From positions 1 to 64,000 of the forward strand of contig JAODUO010001583.1 in NCBI GenBank assembly GCA_025642075.2: a stretch of 64,000 bases of DNA, given 5' to 3'. Each line of letters opens with the position of its first letter. Within the stretch, counting starts at the first letter, position 1. The translations under genes were made by a program, and so were the position numbers. Below are positions 10,740-22,679 of this stretch, piece after piece. Under the pieces are notes generated by a model that saw nothing but the letters and a program-made list of their open reading frames with translations, was not told the DNA's origin and ran no database searches. The DNA is from Ridgeia piscesae (lineage: Eukaryota > Annelida > Polychaeta > Sabellida > Siboglinidae).

Positions 10740-13410
10740 ACGGATACAGCCACACTCTCTATCTGTTTCTCGTCCGACACTTGTAAAATATGGCTGCTTA
10801 GAAAAGTGTTCGTGATTGTCTTTGAAACAAATGACTGCGGGAAACAATGGGCGCAAGGGTGTTCATCGGCTTCGCTACCACCGACATACTGAACTGTTCC
10901 GATGTGGCGTCTTCGTCGTCAACAATCTGCATCCCAAACCGAAAAATAAACTCTCAGTCGCCACACGGAAGATCGTAGACCATCTTGAAGTGTTGCATGT
11001 ATGTGGTGGTGAACCGTTTCATATGCTTGTTTGGCCCGATTATGGTGACAACTGCCAAACATTAAATTATCTAGCAGCTCATAAAATATCGTATAGTTTA
11101 TTTTTATAACTTGTTAGGTAATAAATAGTTTCAATTGTATCTAATAGAGCGATCGTCTCATCTTTGATAATTTGAATTTCCTTTGGGAGTAGCTGAACGC
11201 ACTAAATATGCGTACATTTTCGTAACTGATCTATTTAAAGGTTATTTTGTGTAAAATACAGCAGTTGTAATAATATGTGTGCATTTACGGGGGGGACGCT
11301 GTAATGTGAAGAGAGCTGAGCCGTATCTTCAACATGACACGACATCGAAATGGGACATGTTGACATTTTTCGCGCCGACGTTCCCAATTTCTCGGTCGTC
11401 GGATATTGACATCGGAAGAAAAGACGGGGGCGCTGTTTTGGAGGGAGTGGTAGTGTTTTGATACCTGTTCGCGGCGACATTCACAACTGAACAATGTTCA
11501 TGGCGGAACGTCTAGATGTGGTGGAGGCACTTCACCTTCCAAGCGTATAGGGGATACGTTATTCTAATGAAAACATTGCGAGGTACAATTGCGACGATCT
11601 GTCCCTCAACACACCCAAAATATGTTTATGATGTAGGCCTATTAACCCAAATATATCCGTCCATAGCCTCGATTACCCAGGCTCCGTGATGTGGCAGGAC
11701 TTTTCAGCCCCTCTACTCTGCCTGGGAAATTAATGGGCTGCAGTTGTAACCACCAGGACGGCCTTACCCCAGATTAGGGTAGAGATGCTGATTGGTTCTC
11801 AGGCCGAATTTGAAATAAGAAATTAAATAAGTATACCTTGTTATAAGATAATGTTGTATTATAATAAAAATATTCAAAATTAAACTTACGTTAACACAAT
11901 ATTATTAAAAATATAAATGTGCAATTGTTTATAAAATCGGAATTACTGCAGCACTAGCCAGTGTCCGTGAGGTGGCAGCATTATCTAGCCCACACGGATA
12001 GCATTCAAACGCAGGTAAAATCACCAGACTGTCTTCTCGGCGTAATTCCGCTGCCGACCGACATTCGGTTAAACCAGACTAATCCGTCCAAAGATGCATA
12101 ACCATAGTCCAAGTAGACGTGCTCGTTATTCTGTCCAGCGTACATCTTGTTGCACTAGTCACAAATAACTGCAGTCGTTGTTCTTTGAACTAGTTTGATC
12201 CGATAGTTCTCTCACCCCTCCCTGGTATATTGTATTACTACCATACCTGGTGTTTTCTCGAACTTCGCGGTGCTATCTATAACGAATGGATAAGTATTCT
12301 TATTCTATGCTATCATACGGCTTAATTACATACATCTGAACGGTTCGAATTTTAGCAAAACTCAATATAGGTTGCGTGAAAAGACCTATATAATTTTAAT
12401 CACAGTGCATTTCGATCGTGTCTTCTATCTATAGGTCTAAACAAGCTTCGTTCGACTGAGCAACGCTTCGAAAGAAACAACAGGCATGCCACTTGTTTCA
12501 TTGTTTTCAGTTTTATTACTTAACAAAATAGATATGAAATATATGGTTAAAATAACTGACAGTTAAAGACGGTGGGTAAGCCATGGAAGGAATCTGCAAT
12601 CAGCGAACCTCCAACCCCTTTCGGGGAGGTGGAAGTCTAATTTCTCAATGCTTCAACAGCGAAAGGAGTTTACTCTCCTCCCGACCATGGTTACCGACAA
12701 TAAATTACACCGATCTGCACGCTATAACACCCTAACATTTAAGTCCGATAATTGTGAATAAAGTCACTGTAACGTAAGTTCGGCAGCCGCTTCAATAACT
12801 TGAATTGAATCCGACGTCTCTTCCTTTACGACCGACGTTCAATATGAAAGCCTCTTCGAGTTCCAATCCGATGGCCGTATCGCGCGCGTCGTATAGTTTG
12901 CAGGGCCTATAGTCCACATCTCGATGTCTTCGTGGCCGTTTATACAACAACATTGAAGCGATTTAATAGTAAGTGTATCAATAACGAGCATCTATAGACG
13001 GCGAGGAAGAAATCGACAAAAGAATTAAGTAAACTGAATTGCCGCGGATCCACTTCGCCTTCCTATACGTCTTACTCGTTTTTCGTTGTTTCGTTGATGG
13101 GCGGAAATCGCAATCACGTGACGACTAATTGCGAGAATCCGCAGTTGCGCATTGCGGAACTTCATGACAAAGTAGTGACCTATTGCGCCTTCGCCAATTC
13201 TTATATTTCCTGTGCGTGGACGTTCGCGGGTGCGTTCGCGTATTTCTGTGTGTATTCGTGTTATTTTCAAACATTAACCTTTTACCATTGAATGTGGACT
13301 TTTTGGTACATTATCCGCCAGGGAAAATACAGAAAACAAATTGAGAGTGTACGTGCTTTTATGAGAGAGTGCGCGTGAATGTGCGCGCCCGCAAGTATGT
13401 GCACGTATGA
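10740..13410. repeat. Long dispersed repeat, copy 2
   Basis: The fuller copy of the repeat described at 1-2066 and 3925-4262. It is contiguous apart from a unique segment at 12716-12967 and about 105 extra bases at 13260-13365. It lies in the same orientation about 10.7 kb downstream of copy 1 at its left end and about 9 kb at its right end. No protein-coding potential is evident. The 3' end gives way directly to the degenerate tandem repeat at 13411. Confidence 0.8.
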
Positions 13411-14450
13411 CTTTTATCGTTCACCTTGGTTTTCAATATAATTCAAATGCGCACAATCAAACTGAACAACATTGAAAAGCATTAAATTAAAATGTAATAC
13501 TGCATGGCACATGGTCAAGCATTATACGTTTGATTTTCGGGCCCATACTGTCAATGCTCGGGGGTAAAACACTCTGACCTTGACTTTAATCTTTGACCTT
13601 GACTTTCAATATAATTCAAATGCGCACAATCAAACTGAATAACATTGAAAAGCATTAAATAAACAGGAAATCATGATTAGTATCACTACAATTAAGATAG
13701 TAGCACATTAGAAGACCCTATATTCGATAATCAAACTTTCAGTGACTTGGGGGGCGCATAATTATATAAGTCCAAGATTAGACACCTAGAGATGCAGAGC
13801 TTCAAAATGAGGTATTACATGCCATATGGGGAAGCAGTTTCATTTTCGCGCCAGCACAGTCCATGAGCGGGGTGAAAACACATTGACCTTGAAATTAACC
13901 GGTGACCTTGAATTTCAGTATAATTCATTGTTAGTAATGTAAACAATCAAACTAAACAAAATTAAAACGACATTAAGTCAAGATTATCGTTAGTGTCGAT
14001 GCACTAAAGATAGTAGCGCATTAGAAGACCGGATATTCGATAAAAAGAATGTCTGTGATTTAGGGGGCGCGTTAGGGTTTTCACCTACAGCGGGCGTAAT
14101 TATTCGAAGAAACAAAGTTAACGATTCGACACCAGGAGATGCAGAGCTTCAAAATTATATACCACTTGCCACATTGTCAAGCCTAGTTTGATTTTCCCGC
14201 CCGCGCAGTCAATGCGCGGGATAACACGCATTGACCTTGACTTTTATTATTGACTTTGACCTACAGTATAATTTAAATGCGCACAATCAAACTGAACAAA
14301 TTTGAGATACATTAAACCAACATCTAGATCATGATTAGTATCAGTACAATAAAGATAGTAGCGCATTAGAAGACCCAACATGCAATATTTAAAGTTTCTG
14401 TGATTTCCGGGGTGGATTATGTTTTCACCCACAGCAGGCATAATGTGCGA
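13411..14450 (+). repeat. Degenerate tandem repeat, unit about 310-350 bp
   Basis: The anchor TATAATTCAAATGCGCACAA (or near versions) appears near 13436, 13611, 13919 and 14269. A second anchor, GATAGTAGCGCATTAGAAGA, appears near 13698, 14007 and 14355. A third, AGATGCAGAGCTTCAAAAT, appears near 13791 and 14139. The order is kept, giving roughly three units plus a partial one. GACCTTGACTT phrases recur just before the first anchor. No coding potential. Confidence 0.75.
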
Positions 14451-15690
14451 GACATAGAGGTCCTCTTGGTATCAAATCGAAGCTGATGATAGTGGGACCT
14501 TTTCTGTGTAACAAAATGGCCACTAGATGACACAAAAAAACTTGTAACTATTAATGTATGACACTAAACTGTCAGACGGAGGACGATTGTTTTAGTTTTA
14601 AGTGGATTCAATAGTTCACACTGTGCAATTGAATTGGGGCAAATCCCTACATCATACACTGCCACCTTTCCCTATAACGCAGGATTCTTTCTGCCAAATA
14701 GTGTGTCTCTACAGCTATGTCTGACCTCACAGTGAAAAAATATTTGAATTTACTTCACTTCAAGCCAGAAAAGGGGGTTTCTGGCCCCCTGAGGCCAAAA
14801 GGCCCCGAGTAGGGAGTGGTCATTACGAACTTTTTAAGGCCCAGTGTCTCAGTTATCAGGAAATAGTAGTAAATAATTTGGAGAAAACATGCTGACAGCT
14901 GGACCTGGCTCCCATCCTAATTCGTTCTTACCAGAGAAGCAGAGATGGTGTCTGATTGAACAGGTATGCCAGGGAAGTAAAATGTAAAGTGCTTTGAGCA
15001 GTTCTGAAGACTGCACTATATAATAATATATATATCTATATAATTAGGTAACTCCTACTGCGCCTACATCCCTAGAAACCAAGCTGAGAGATGAAACAAC
15101 ACAAAAGTATTGATTGACCTCAAAGTCAATATCATCAAATTGATTGATACACAACGGAGTATGGTGGATTAGCAAGGTAGAAAATGTAAGTCTTTAAATG
15201 TCACTGATTGGATAAATAGGATGTATTGCATTTTAGGAAAAAAGACACGGTGGTTATATCGTTTTGGAAACAAGCACTCTTATGCATTGGAATTAAAGGG
15301 GTTACATACACAGCTATTGACCGACTCGCGATCATACGCTGGCATATTATTCGATAGTGATCACCGCCGAGGTGAATTGAAGCGTCAGCGCAACACCGTC
15401 CTACACGCTATGTGTCGAAAAGCTCGCAGCACCAAAACAAGACTAGACAGGCTGGGTTCAGACGTTGCCAAACTCATGACGATGCCAGACGTGTGATATG
15501 CGACACAGCCGAACTCAATGCGCATATCACGGATCATTTCGGAAAGCAATTCAGTGACCCTACTGGAGAAGGGTTGTAGGAAAGCCGTCACGACTGGCAC
15601 ATATTACTCCCGAAGTAGTTCAGTGTGACCTTTGAACAGTGGCTGGCTGAGCGAGCGGATACAGCGATATACCGGCCGAGTATTTACAAC
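14451..15690. other. Mostly non-coding, contains one SINE fragment
   Basis: Apart from the SINE 3' body at 14885-15010 no feature is supported. A 91-codon frame at 15221-15496 has no recognisable motif, splice context or partner, so I do not call it a gene. Confidence 0.4.
14885..15010 (+). mobile_element. SINE fragment, 3' body
   Basis: AGAGATGGTGTCTGATTGAA, then AACAGGTATGCCAGGGAAGT and AAGTGCTTTGAGCAGTTCTG match the SINE tails at 18010-18130 and 18640-18965. The copy ends in AT-rich sequence. Confidence 0.7.
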
Positions 15691-15699
15691 GCTACATTG

Positions 15700-17228
15700 C
15701 AACGGGTACTTGATCAGCTGTGGTCGATCATGTTCTTGACCTGATGTGATGGAACAACTATTTGACATGGTGTGACGGAACCAACTGCAGTGGAACACAA
15801 ACTCAGTCTGCTCTGTAAGAACAACTACGTGAGAAGTTAACCATGTGGATGGAACAAGTACTTGATCAGCTATGAATTAACAACTACTTGATTAGCTGTG
15901 GTGGAACAAATAAATGACCAGCTGTGACCGGACAATTACTTGACCAGCTGTGATATCATAAATACACCACAAGTTGTGAGGGAACAAGTACTGGACCAGC
16001 TGTGATAGAACGAGTAGTTGACCAGCTGTGATAGAACAATTAGTTGACCAGCTGTGATAGAACAAGTAGTTGACCAGCTGTGATAAAACAAGTAGTTGAC
16101 CAGCTGTGATAGAACAAGTAGTTGACCAGCTGTGATAGAACAAGTATTGGACCAGCTGTGATAGAACAAGTAATTGACCAGCTGTGATAGAACAAGTAGT
16201 TGACCAGCTGTGATAGAACAAGTACTTGACCAGCTGTGATAGAACAAGTAGTTGACCAGCTGTGATAGAACAAATGCTGGACCAGATGTGATAGAACAAG
16301 TACTGGACCAGTTGTGATAGAATAAGTAGTTGACCAGCTGTGATAGAACAAGTAGTTGACCAGCTGTGATAGAACAAGTACTGGACCAGCTGTGATAGAA
16401 CAAGTAGTTGACCAGCTGTGATAGAACAAGTAGTTGACCAGCTGTGATAAAACAAGTAGTTGACCAGCTGTGATAGAACAAGTAGTTGACCAGCTGTGAT
16501 AGAACAAGTATTGGACCAGCTGTGATAGAACAAGTAATTGACCAGCTGTGATAGAACAAGTAGTTGACCAGCTGTGATAGAACAAGTACTTGACCAGCTG
16601 TGATAGAACAAGTAGTTGACGAGATGTGATAGAACAAGTGCTGGACCAGATGTGATAGAACAAGTACTGGTCCAGCTGTGATAGAACAAGTAGTTGACCA
16701 GCTGTGACAGAACAAGTAATGGACCAGCTGTGATAGAACAAGTACTGGACCAGCTGTGATAGAACAAGTAGTTGACCAGCTGTGGTAGAACAAGTACTGG
16801 ACCAGCTGTGATAGAACAAGTACTGGACCAGCTGTGATAGAACAAGTACTGGACCAGCTGTGATATAACAAGTAGTTGACCAGCTGTGATAGAACAAGTA
16901 GTTGACCAGCTGTGGTAGAACAAGTACTGGACCAGCTGTGATAGAACAAGTACTGGACCAGCTGTGATAGAACAAGTACTGGACCAGCTGTGATAGAACA
17001 AGTACTGGACCAGCTGTGATAGAATAAGTAGTTGACCAGCTGTGATAGAACAAGTAGTTGACCAGCTGTGATAGAACAAGTACTGGACCAGCTGTGATAG
17101 AACAAGTAGTTGACCAGCTGTGATAGAACAAGTACTGGACCAGCTGTGATAGAACAAGTAGTTGACCAGCTGTGATAGAACAAGTACTTGACCAGCTGTG
17201 ATAGAACAAGTACTGGACCAGCTGTGAG
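15700..17228. repeat. 26-bp minisatellite with higher-order repeats
   Basis: The unit is 26 bp; each contains GACCAGCTGTGATAGAACAA followed by six variable bases (GTAGTT, GTACTG, GTACTT, GTAATT and others). About 48 good units run from roughly 15990 to 17228, and several diverged units lie at 15700-15990. The variant order TATTGG, TAATTG, TAGTTG, TACTTG, TAGTTG, TGCTGG is present at about 16145 and again 364 bp later (14 units). A GTGGTAGAACAAGTACTGG block recurs 130 bp apart (5 units). Because 26 is not a multiple of three and the unit lacks stops on the minus strand, all three minus frames stay open for 390-460 codons. That is an artefact of the repeat, not evidence for a protein. Confidence 0.97.
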
Positions 17229-17239
17229 GGAACTGTACA

Positions 17240-17292
17240 AACTTCTTATCTTCGTAGCGAAGAGTTCCACTGACTTCATGAAACATAAGTTT
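17240..17292 (-). CDS. Weak candidate exon of the minus-strand gene
   Basis: On the minus strand a TTTGTAG acceptor precedes a frame reading KLMFHEVSGTLRYEDKKF. The composition is protein-like, and the frame is consistent with the phase-0 end of the exon at 19127-19189. No good donor is present: the first GT is a weak GTACAG at 17234-17239, and the frame then runs into the 26-bp minisatellite. It may be a real exon whose 3' edge was altered when the satellite expanded, or chance. Confidence 0.25.
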
Positions 17293-17299
17293 CTACAAA

Positions 17300-18009
17300 C
17301 GTCGCAATGGTGGTAGATATTTCTCTATCTCCTACACAAGAGAGTTCTCGGTCTCAGCCTTCCCGTACAGAACAGATGTAGAGGTTTATAATTAAATGTA
17401 AACTTCTTTCTCTGGCTAAAAAGCAATCTAAAAATGACAATACATTGAGATTTGAAGTAGGACACATATAGATGTGATGATTTTGTGCTATCGATGAGGG
17501 ACATTAAGATCATTGTATTGGTCAGAAAACTATGAGACAATGTTATCTTAAAAAAATCTAAAGCTGCGACACTGAGTGACACAGTCACAACTGCACACTG
17601 ACCTCACTGTATATTATATTAGAATCAGACAGCATGATGGGTAATATACCAACAACCACGCCATCGCCATGTTAATTTTATATGGTTGCTAGTGGTTGTG
17701 ATTATGAAAGATTTTTTGGATTGCGCAATATCAATGTTATGCCCTTATAAATGTATGCCCTTATAAGGTTATGCCCTTATAAGTTTATGCCCATACAAGA
17801 TAATGCCCTTATGAGCACATCTGTGAGAGAGAATTACGTGGCATGTATTGGCTATAACATTGAACCCTCCATTCAGAGAACCGAGTTATAATCCTAAGGC
17901 GTAATACTACTGCAGGGTCAATTCGTGAGCAATTTTGTTTATTGTAAATCGCTCCTATTTATTCTGCTGAATGGATGATATGAACATGGCTGTAGACAGT
18001 AGTGGATAT
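17300..18009. other. AT-rich stretch with one short tandem repeat
   Basis: Five diverging copies of a 17-18-bp unit containing ATGCCCTTATAAG occur at 17738-17815, and CTTATAAG is itself palindromic. No gene is supported. Confidence 0.5.
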
Positions 18010-18130
18010 TTTTGTATGATAGTATTTGTGCATTTATTACAGCATGACTGGATTCTACCAAGATAAGACGAGACGGTGTCTAATTGAACAGGTCTGCCAG
18101 GGAGTAAAATGTAAAGCGCTTTGAGCAGTC
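18010..18130 (+). mobile_element. SINE fragment, 3' body
   Basis: TACAGCATGACTGGATTCTA, then a TGTCTAATTGAACAGGTCTG block and AAAGCGCTTTGAGCAGTC. Same family as 18640-18965 and 14885-15010. Confidence 0.7.
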
Positions 18131-18639
18131 ATAAGATGGTATAAGAAATTATCTTTATTATGTTATTTTATTGAATATGTTGTATCTTCGTCTATAAAGC
18201 TCCAAAGTTAAATTATACTACAATATATTATTTTAGTTAAGTTAAGTTGTTCTCACATTTCATGGAGGGACTTGTTTTGTGGGAGGATTTCTTCTGCCAC
18301 CTCTTTCATCGCCGTCTCGCTGAATGCTTTCTTTTGAAACACCTTGCAACAAAAGACAAGCACATACACAAATCTTCAAAAATACATAAGCAAGCAAAAG
18401 TTTTCACACCAAAGACGCCCAAAACACAAAGTTTAGTGGTAACTTCCATTTTTAGGGTTGCCAATCTTGGCATAATTTGCATTTGACTACCTGTTATTCT
18501 GCTATTCAAATGGATTCCCTGACAACTATTATTAAAACATTGTATAAACAGATCAATAATTGTGTAGTTTTCAGTGTTATAGGTCCGAGTCAGGTCCGAC
18601 TGCCGTACAATTTCAGTATTTCTGTACGTTTAATGCCCC

Positions 18640-18965
18640 ATGGTTTTGTAGTGGCACAGTGACCAGAGCCTCACACTCCCAAGTAAGAGAACCCGTTTGA
18701 ACAGGGTTTGAATCCTCTGCTGCCGTGTTAAACGTGCTGCAAGTTTGTTCCCCTACATTGCCCAAGTTCACTCAGCTGTACGAATGAGCACCAGTACCTG
18801 ACAATAGGCGGTGGTAGACATTTGTGTACTAACAGCCTTGGTGCATTATTTACAGCATGGCTGAATGCTTCCTAACTAGTGAAGACTGAAGTGGAAATGG
18901 CATTCGACTGAACAATTCTGCCATGATGTTATTTTAGTTTGAGCAGTCCTAAGCTTAAAAGAACT
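18640..18965 (+). mobile_element. Near full-length tRNA-derived SINE
   Basis: The head resembles a tRNA with internal promoter boxes: TGGCACAGTGACC as the A box (about 18651) and GGGTTTGAATCC as the B box (about 18703). A central part follows (TTCACTCAGCTGTACGAATG). The tail contains ATGGCTGAATGCTTCCTAAC, TTCGACTGAACAATTCTGCC and TTTGAGCAGTCCTAAG. It would be transcribed by RNA polymerase III and mobilised by a LINE. It is the best reference copy for the family in this window. Confidence 0.75.
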
Positions 18966-19126
18966 TGCAATTATGTTGTATTTAGTGTTTAGATGCTGAT
19001 CAACCTGACCTTCTCAATGTTGGCATGACGTCATGATCATTTAACTGAACTAACTAATGGAGAGAACGTTTTCACATAGTCTCCATTGCTGGGTTGATTT
19101 AAAGTGTTAAATATCTTTATGTCTAC

Positions 19127-19189
19127 CTTCTGGAAGACACTGTGGATGATGCTCCCATACACCATGTAGATATTGCGGCCTTCACACCC
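19127..19189 (-). CDS. Internal exon of unidentified minus-strand gene
   Basis: On the minus strand a GTTGACTTCAG acceptor and an AAG-GTAGAC donor bound 63 bases. In phase 0 they read GCEGRNIYMVYGSIIHSVFQK without a stop. Exact splice borders, a whole number of codons and protein-like composition support a real exon. The 81-bp minisatellite begins almost at its acceptor, so in the transcribed sense the array forms the end of the preceding intron. The family is not recognised. It probably belongs with the exons at 24316-24424 and 27344-27376. Confidence 0.5.
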
Positions 19190-19191
19190 CT

Positions 19192-20062
19192 GAAGTCAAC
19201 AATAACAGGTAAATAAGAGAGTAAGTAAGACGGTAAGTAAATAAATATTGCATTAGTCTCCAACACCAGTCAGTCAACAACAATAACAGGTAAGTAAGGA
19301 AGTAAGTAAGACGGTAAGTAAATAAATATTGCATTAGTCTCCAACACCAGTCAGTCAACAACAACAACAGGTAAGTAAGGAAGTAAGTAAGACGGTAAGT
19401 AAATAAATATTGCATTAGTCTCCAACACCAGTCAGTCAACAACAATAACAGGTAAGTAAGAAAGTAAGTAAGACGGTAAGTAAATAAATATTGCATTAGT
19501 CTCCAACACCAGTCAGTCAACAACAACAACAGGTAAGTAAGAAAGTAAGTAAGACGGTAAGTAAATAAATATTGCATTAGTCTCCAACACCAGTCAGTCA
19601 ACAACAACAACAGGTAAGTAAGAAAGTAAGTAAGACGGTAAGTAAATAAATATTTCATTAGTCTCCAACACCAGTCAGTCAACAACAATAACAGTTAAGT
19701 AAGAAAGTAAGTAAGACGGTAAGTAAATAAATATTTCATTAGTCTCCAACACCAGTCAGTCAACAACAACAACAGGTAAGTAAGAAAGTAAGTAAGACGG
19801 TAAGTAAATAAATATTTCATTAGTCTCCAACACCAGTCAGTCAACAACAACAACAGTTAAGTAAGAAAGTAAGTCAGACGGTAAGTAAATAAATATTTCA
19901 TTAGTCTCCAACACCACTCAGACAACAACAACAACAGCTACGTAAGAAAGTAAGAAGGTAAGTAAACAAATATTGCATCAGTCTCCAACAGGCAATGACA
20001 ACAACATCAGGTAAGTAAGAAAGTAAGAAGGTAAGTAAACAAATATTGCATCAGTCTCATCA
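19192..20062. repeat. 81-bp minisatellite rich in GTAAGT motifs
   Basis: About nine 81-bp units followed by two shorter, more diverged units of roughly 60-80 bp (19920-20062). Most units contain ACAGGTAAGTAAG, a second GTAAGTAAG and ACGGTAAGTAAAT, then a TTAGTCTCCAACACCAGTCA block. Eighty-one is a multiple of three, so one minus frame stays open as a 27-residue periodic sequence. This is a by-product of the unit length. Confidence 0.97.
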
Positions 20063-22515
20063 CATGTAAACATGCATTACAATACAAAGCACACCTGCTC
20101 AAAGCAAGATCTATGTATTATTCAAATGAGTTATGCGAAACTAATAAAATATAAATAATAAAATTATTCACAATTGTGTAATATAGATAATTCCAATTAT
20201 ATATAAAAAAATGAAAAGGGAAATGCTTGAGTTTTGATAAGAACATTACATGTGTAAATTGCATTGCATAGTCTTAGCATTCATTCTAACATCCAATGGT
20301 TAAGATTTTTAATCAAGATTTAAATTAATTAATAATACATCAAGACAACAAGATTTAATATTTCTTACATATTACTATGTTTCAAGAACATTTCCCGAGA
20401 GGTGACAGGCAGGGTTCAAACTAGCAACATTGTCCCAAATGCCCAAAGTGCATGTAAATGTAGCACTTGGTGCACACTCATTGAGTCAACGTGCCCTTGC
20501 AAAAACTAATCTGATATTAAAATAAACAAACATATTTTAATTGCTCAGAAATGAGTTCTGTGGCAGTATTCTGCAAAGGCAAACAGTGGAAACCAGTAAT
20601 AACTCTTAAACTTATTATATGTTAGATGCCAGTTACTAGGCCGAACTTGTCGACTGTCTGCTAGCGCCGACCGGGAAGCAGCGAACTCGCGAACAATGTG
20701 CCGAAAGAGTGACATGCTTGCCAAGCTAGATGGCAAAACTTGCTATGTATTGTGGAAATGTTATACTAAAAATAATACATCAGTCTCTATTATGTTATAA
20801 TAAACAGTTTGCATTTGTAATTTAGCGAAAATTGTAGCAATAAATGTCACATCAGTGGCGCTTTGCGATGGTACGCCTTAATTTCGCCAATATTGATTGG
20901 TCGCACCAAACCAATGACCTACACTAGTAAACGTGTTTAGAAACTTAGAAGTTAGAAAATATGTTGATCTTCACTGCAAATGTTGCACAAAATCGATGCC
21001 ACCAGAGAAACGAAGATTACGATGAGTTGAATTGCAAACGTTGCAAGGTGACTTTATTAACAGTGTGACCTTATTAGCAATGTAACCATATTAGCACAGT
21101 GACCTGATTAGCAAGGTGGACTTTTTATCGAGACAAATATCCAACACGTTACTGTATATGAAACACATTTCAAAGCATCTTAGGGCACCCTTAATTGCGA
21201 GGTGGTACATTGATAAGGTGGCTGTAAAGCAAGGTTCGGCTGTAGTTCCTTACATATGTAACATTTATTACGTGGTAAAATTAGTAAAGAGGTTGATAGT
21301 AGGGTTGGACGGGGTCAGGGTTCAAACCCAACTTCCTGCCAAAACTTGTGCATTGTTGATTGAGTCACGTTTCATGTGTCTTTTGTGAGCCACACAGTAA
21401 GCAGTGGTCACTTCTATCTGGTATCTCTGCCTGGATACGAAAAATGTCTCTGTGCGACCACAACCTAATTTCATAGTTTTATTTCATCTAGTGCCACACC
21501 GTATAAAAAAGCAAATCATTAAATAACGTACCATTTCCTCCAAAAATAAAGACGTAAATAAATCAATAAATTACCTACTAGTTATAAAATACATGATAAT
21601 AATCAACATAGCAAATAATTCCATAACAACACAATACTACAATTGATACGTATGGTTAATAAATAATGATATCCGCAAAAGCAGCCTAATGCACCACGCG
21701 TACAAGTATTGTGTTAATTAATAGATGTGAGCATGATCACTTGTTAGTTGTTACAGACCAAAGACGATACAAGATGGCAGTAGAACTGTAGAATCCTATC
21801 AAGAGACACTTTAGAGATGAAATGAGGGGTCTCAGTCTCACAGACTACCGTACAAATCAAAGCCTGATTGTCACTGGCGTCTATAATCACTTATCTTCTC
21901 ACCAGAATCCTTGAAGTACCTTCACAGTTAAACTAATTTCGTCTCTGAAACAACCACCAGTGACCAATACAAGGGCCAATATAATTGGCAAAGAAACACC
22001 AAAAAGTTGTTACTAAGCTGGTACTATTGCAACATGAGCTATTTTTGGAAACCAATTGTTTCAGTTTCCTAAAGGGATGATGTGGGTCGCTCGTGTTTTA
22101 TAACTTACTGTTGTTTACTGAAGATCAAAACGTTTGCGTAATAAATACGAAACAACATTATAAATATTTCTTCAGCTAAATTAAACCAAAATATTCAGAA
22201 TATAAACAAGTCAATTGTAATGTGTGCTACAGGGTAATTGGGTCATCCTCGAAGCTCTATGATACCCAGTCTAATGAAGGTTTTCATCTTCAAAACTATC
22301 ATTTATAAATAAAAAATGGCAAAAATCAGAACAGAACAGCAAGCATCATCAGATAGTCCAATGCTAATGGAATATGTAATTAGTTCTAAAAAAAAGTAGT
22401 GCATATACAATTAAACCATATACATCTCACATATTCCAATAATCAGGTCTGGTGGAATTGCATTTTTGTTTTGACGAACGCTGCAAAAATACTTCCCGGT
22501 CCAGAACAATAAAGT
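20063..22515. other. AT-rich intron-like sequence
   Basis: No supported exon. Four degenerate copies of a 19-20-bp unit containing GTGACC and TTATTAGCAA lie at 21045-21120. A frame on the minus strand at 20545-20736 lies in a small GC-richer patch but has no recognisable motif. Confidence 0.4.
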
Positions 22516-22620
22516 TGTATTGCATTGCATTGCATTGCATTGCATTGCATTGCATTGCATTGCATTGCATTGCATTGCATTGCATTGCATTGCATTGCAT
22601 TGCATTGCATTGCATTGCAT
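22516..22620. repeat. (TGCAT)n pentanucleotide array
   Basis: About 21 uninterrupted TGCAT units, contiguous with a GCACC array through a mixed zone. Confidence 0.98.
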
Positions 22621-22679
22621 CTGCACGCACGCATGCACTGCACGCACCGCACTGCACGCACTGCACCGCACGCACCTGC
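22621..22679. repeat. Mixed transition zone between two pentamer arrays
   Basis: Units GCACT, GCACG and GCACC plus some 4-bp GCAC units are interleaved here. All fit GCANN, so they look like intermediates between GCATT and GCACC. Confidence 0.9.

Noticed and set aside
1..13410. LTR retrotransposon with giant LTRs around a 6-kb interior
   Set aside because: The interval between copies lacks gag or pol, a primer-binding site and a polypurine tract. It holds only a minus-strand LINE fragment and SINE pieces.
15221..15496. A 91-codon frame upstream of the 26-bp minisatellite
   Set aside because: No recognised motif, no splice signals and no similarity to neighbouring elements that I could see.
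15990..17228. CRISPR-like array
   Set aside because: Units are contiguous with no unique spacers, in an animal genome with no cas genes.
15892..17286. Three overlapping minus-strand frames of about 390-460 codons with a repeating SITAGQLLVLSQL pattern
   Set aside because: All three frames are the same 26-bp unit read out of phase. Openness follows from the unit lacking stops, not from selection.
19182..19688. A 168-codon frame of 27-residue repeats (LTDWCWRLM)
   Set aside because: It reads the 81-bp minisatellite, whose unit is a multiple of three. No start, splice or domain evidence.
20545..20736. A 63-codon minus-strand frame in a GC-richer patch
   Set aside because: Begins plausibly but shows no domain, no splice partner and runs into low-complexity sequence.
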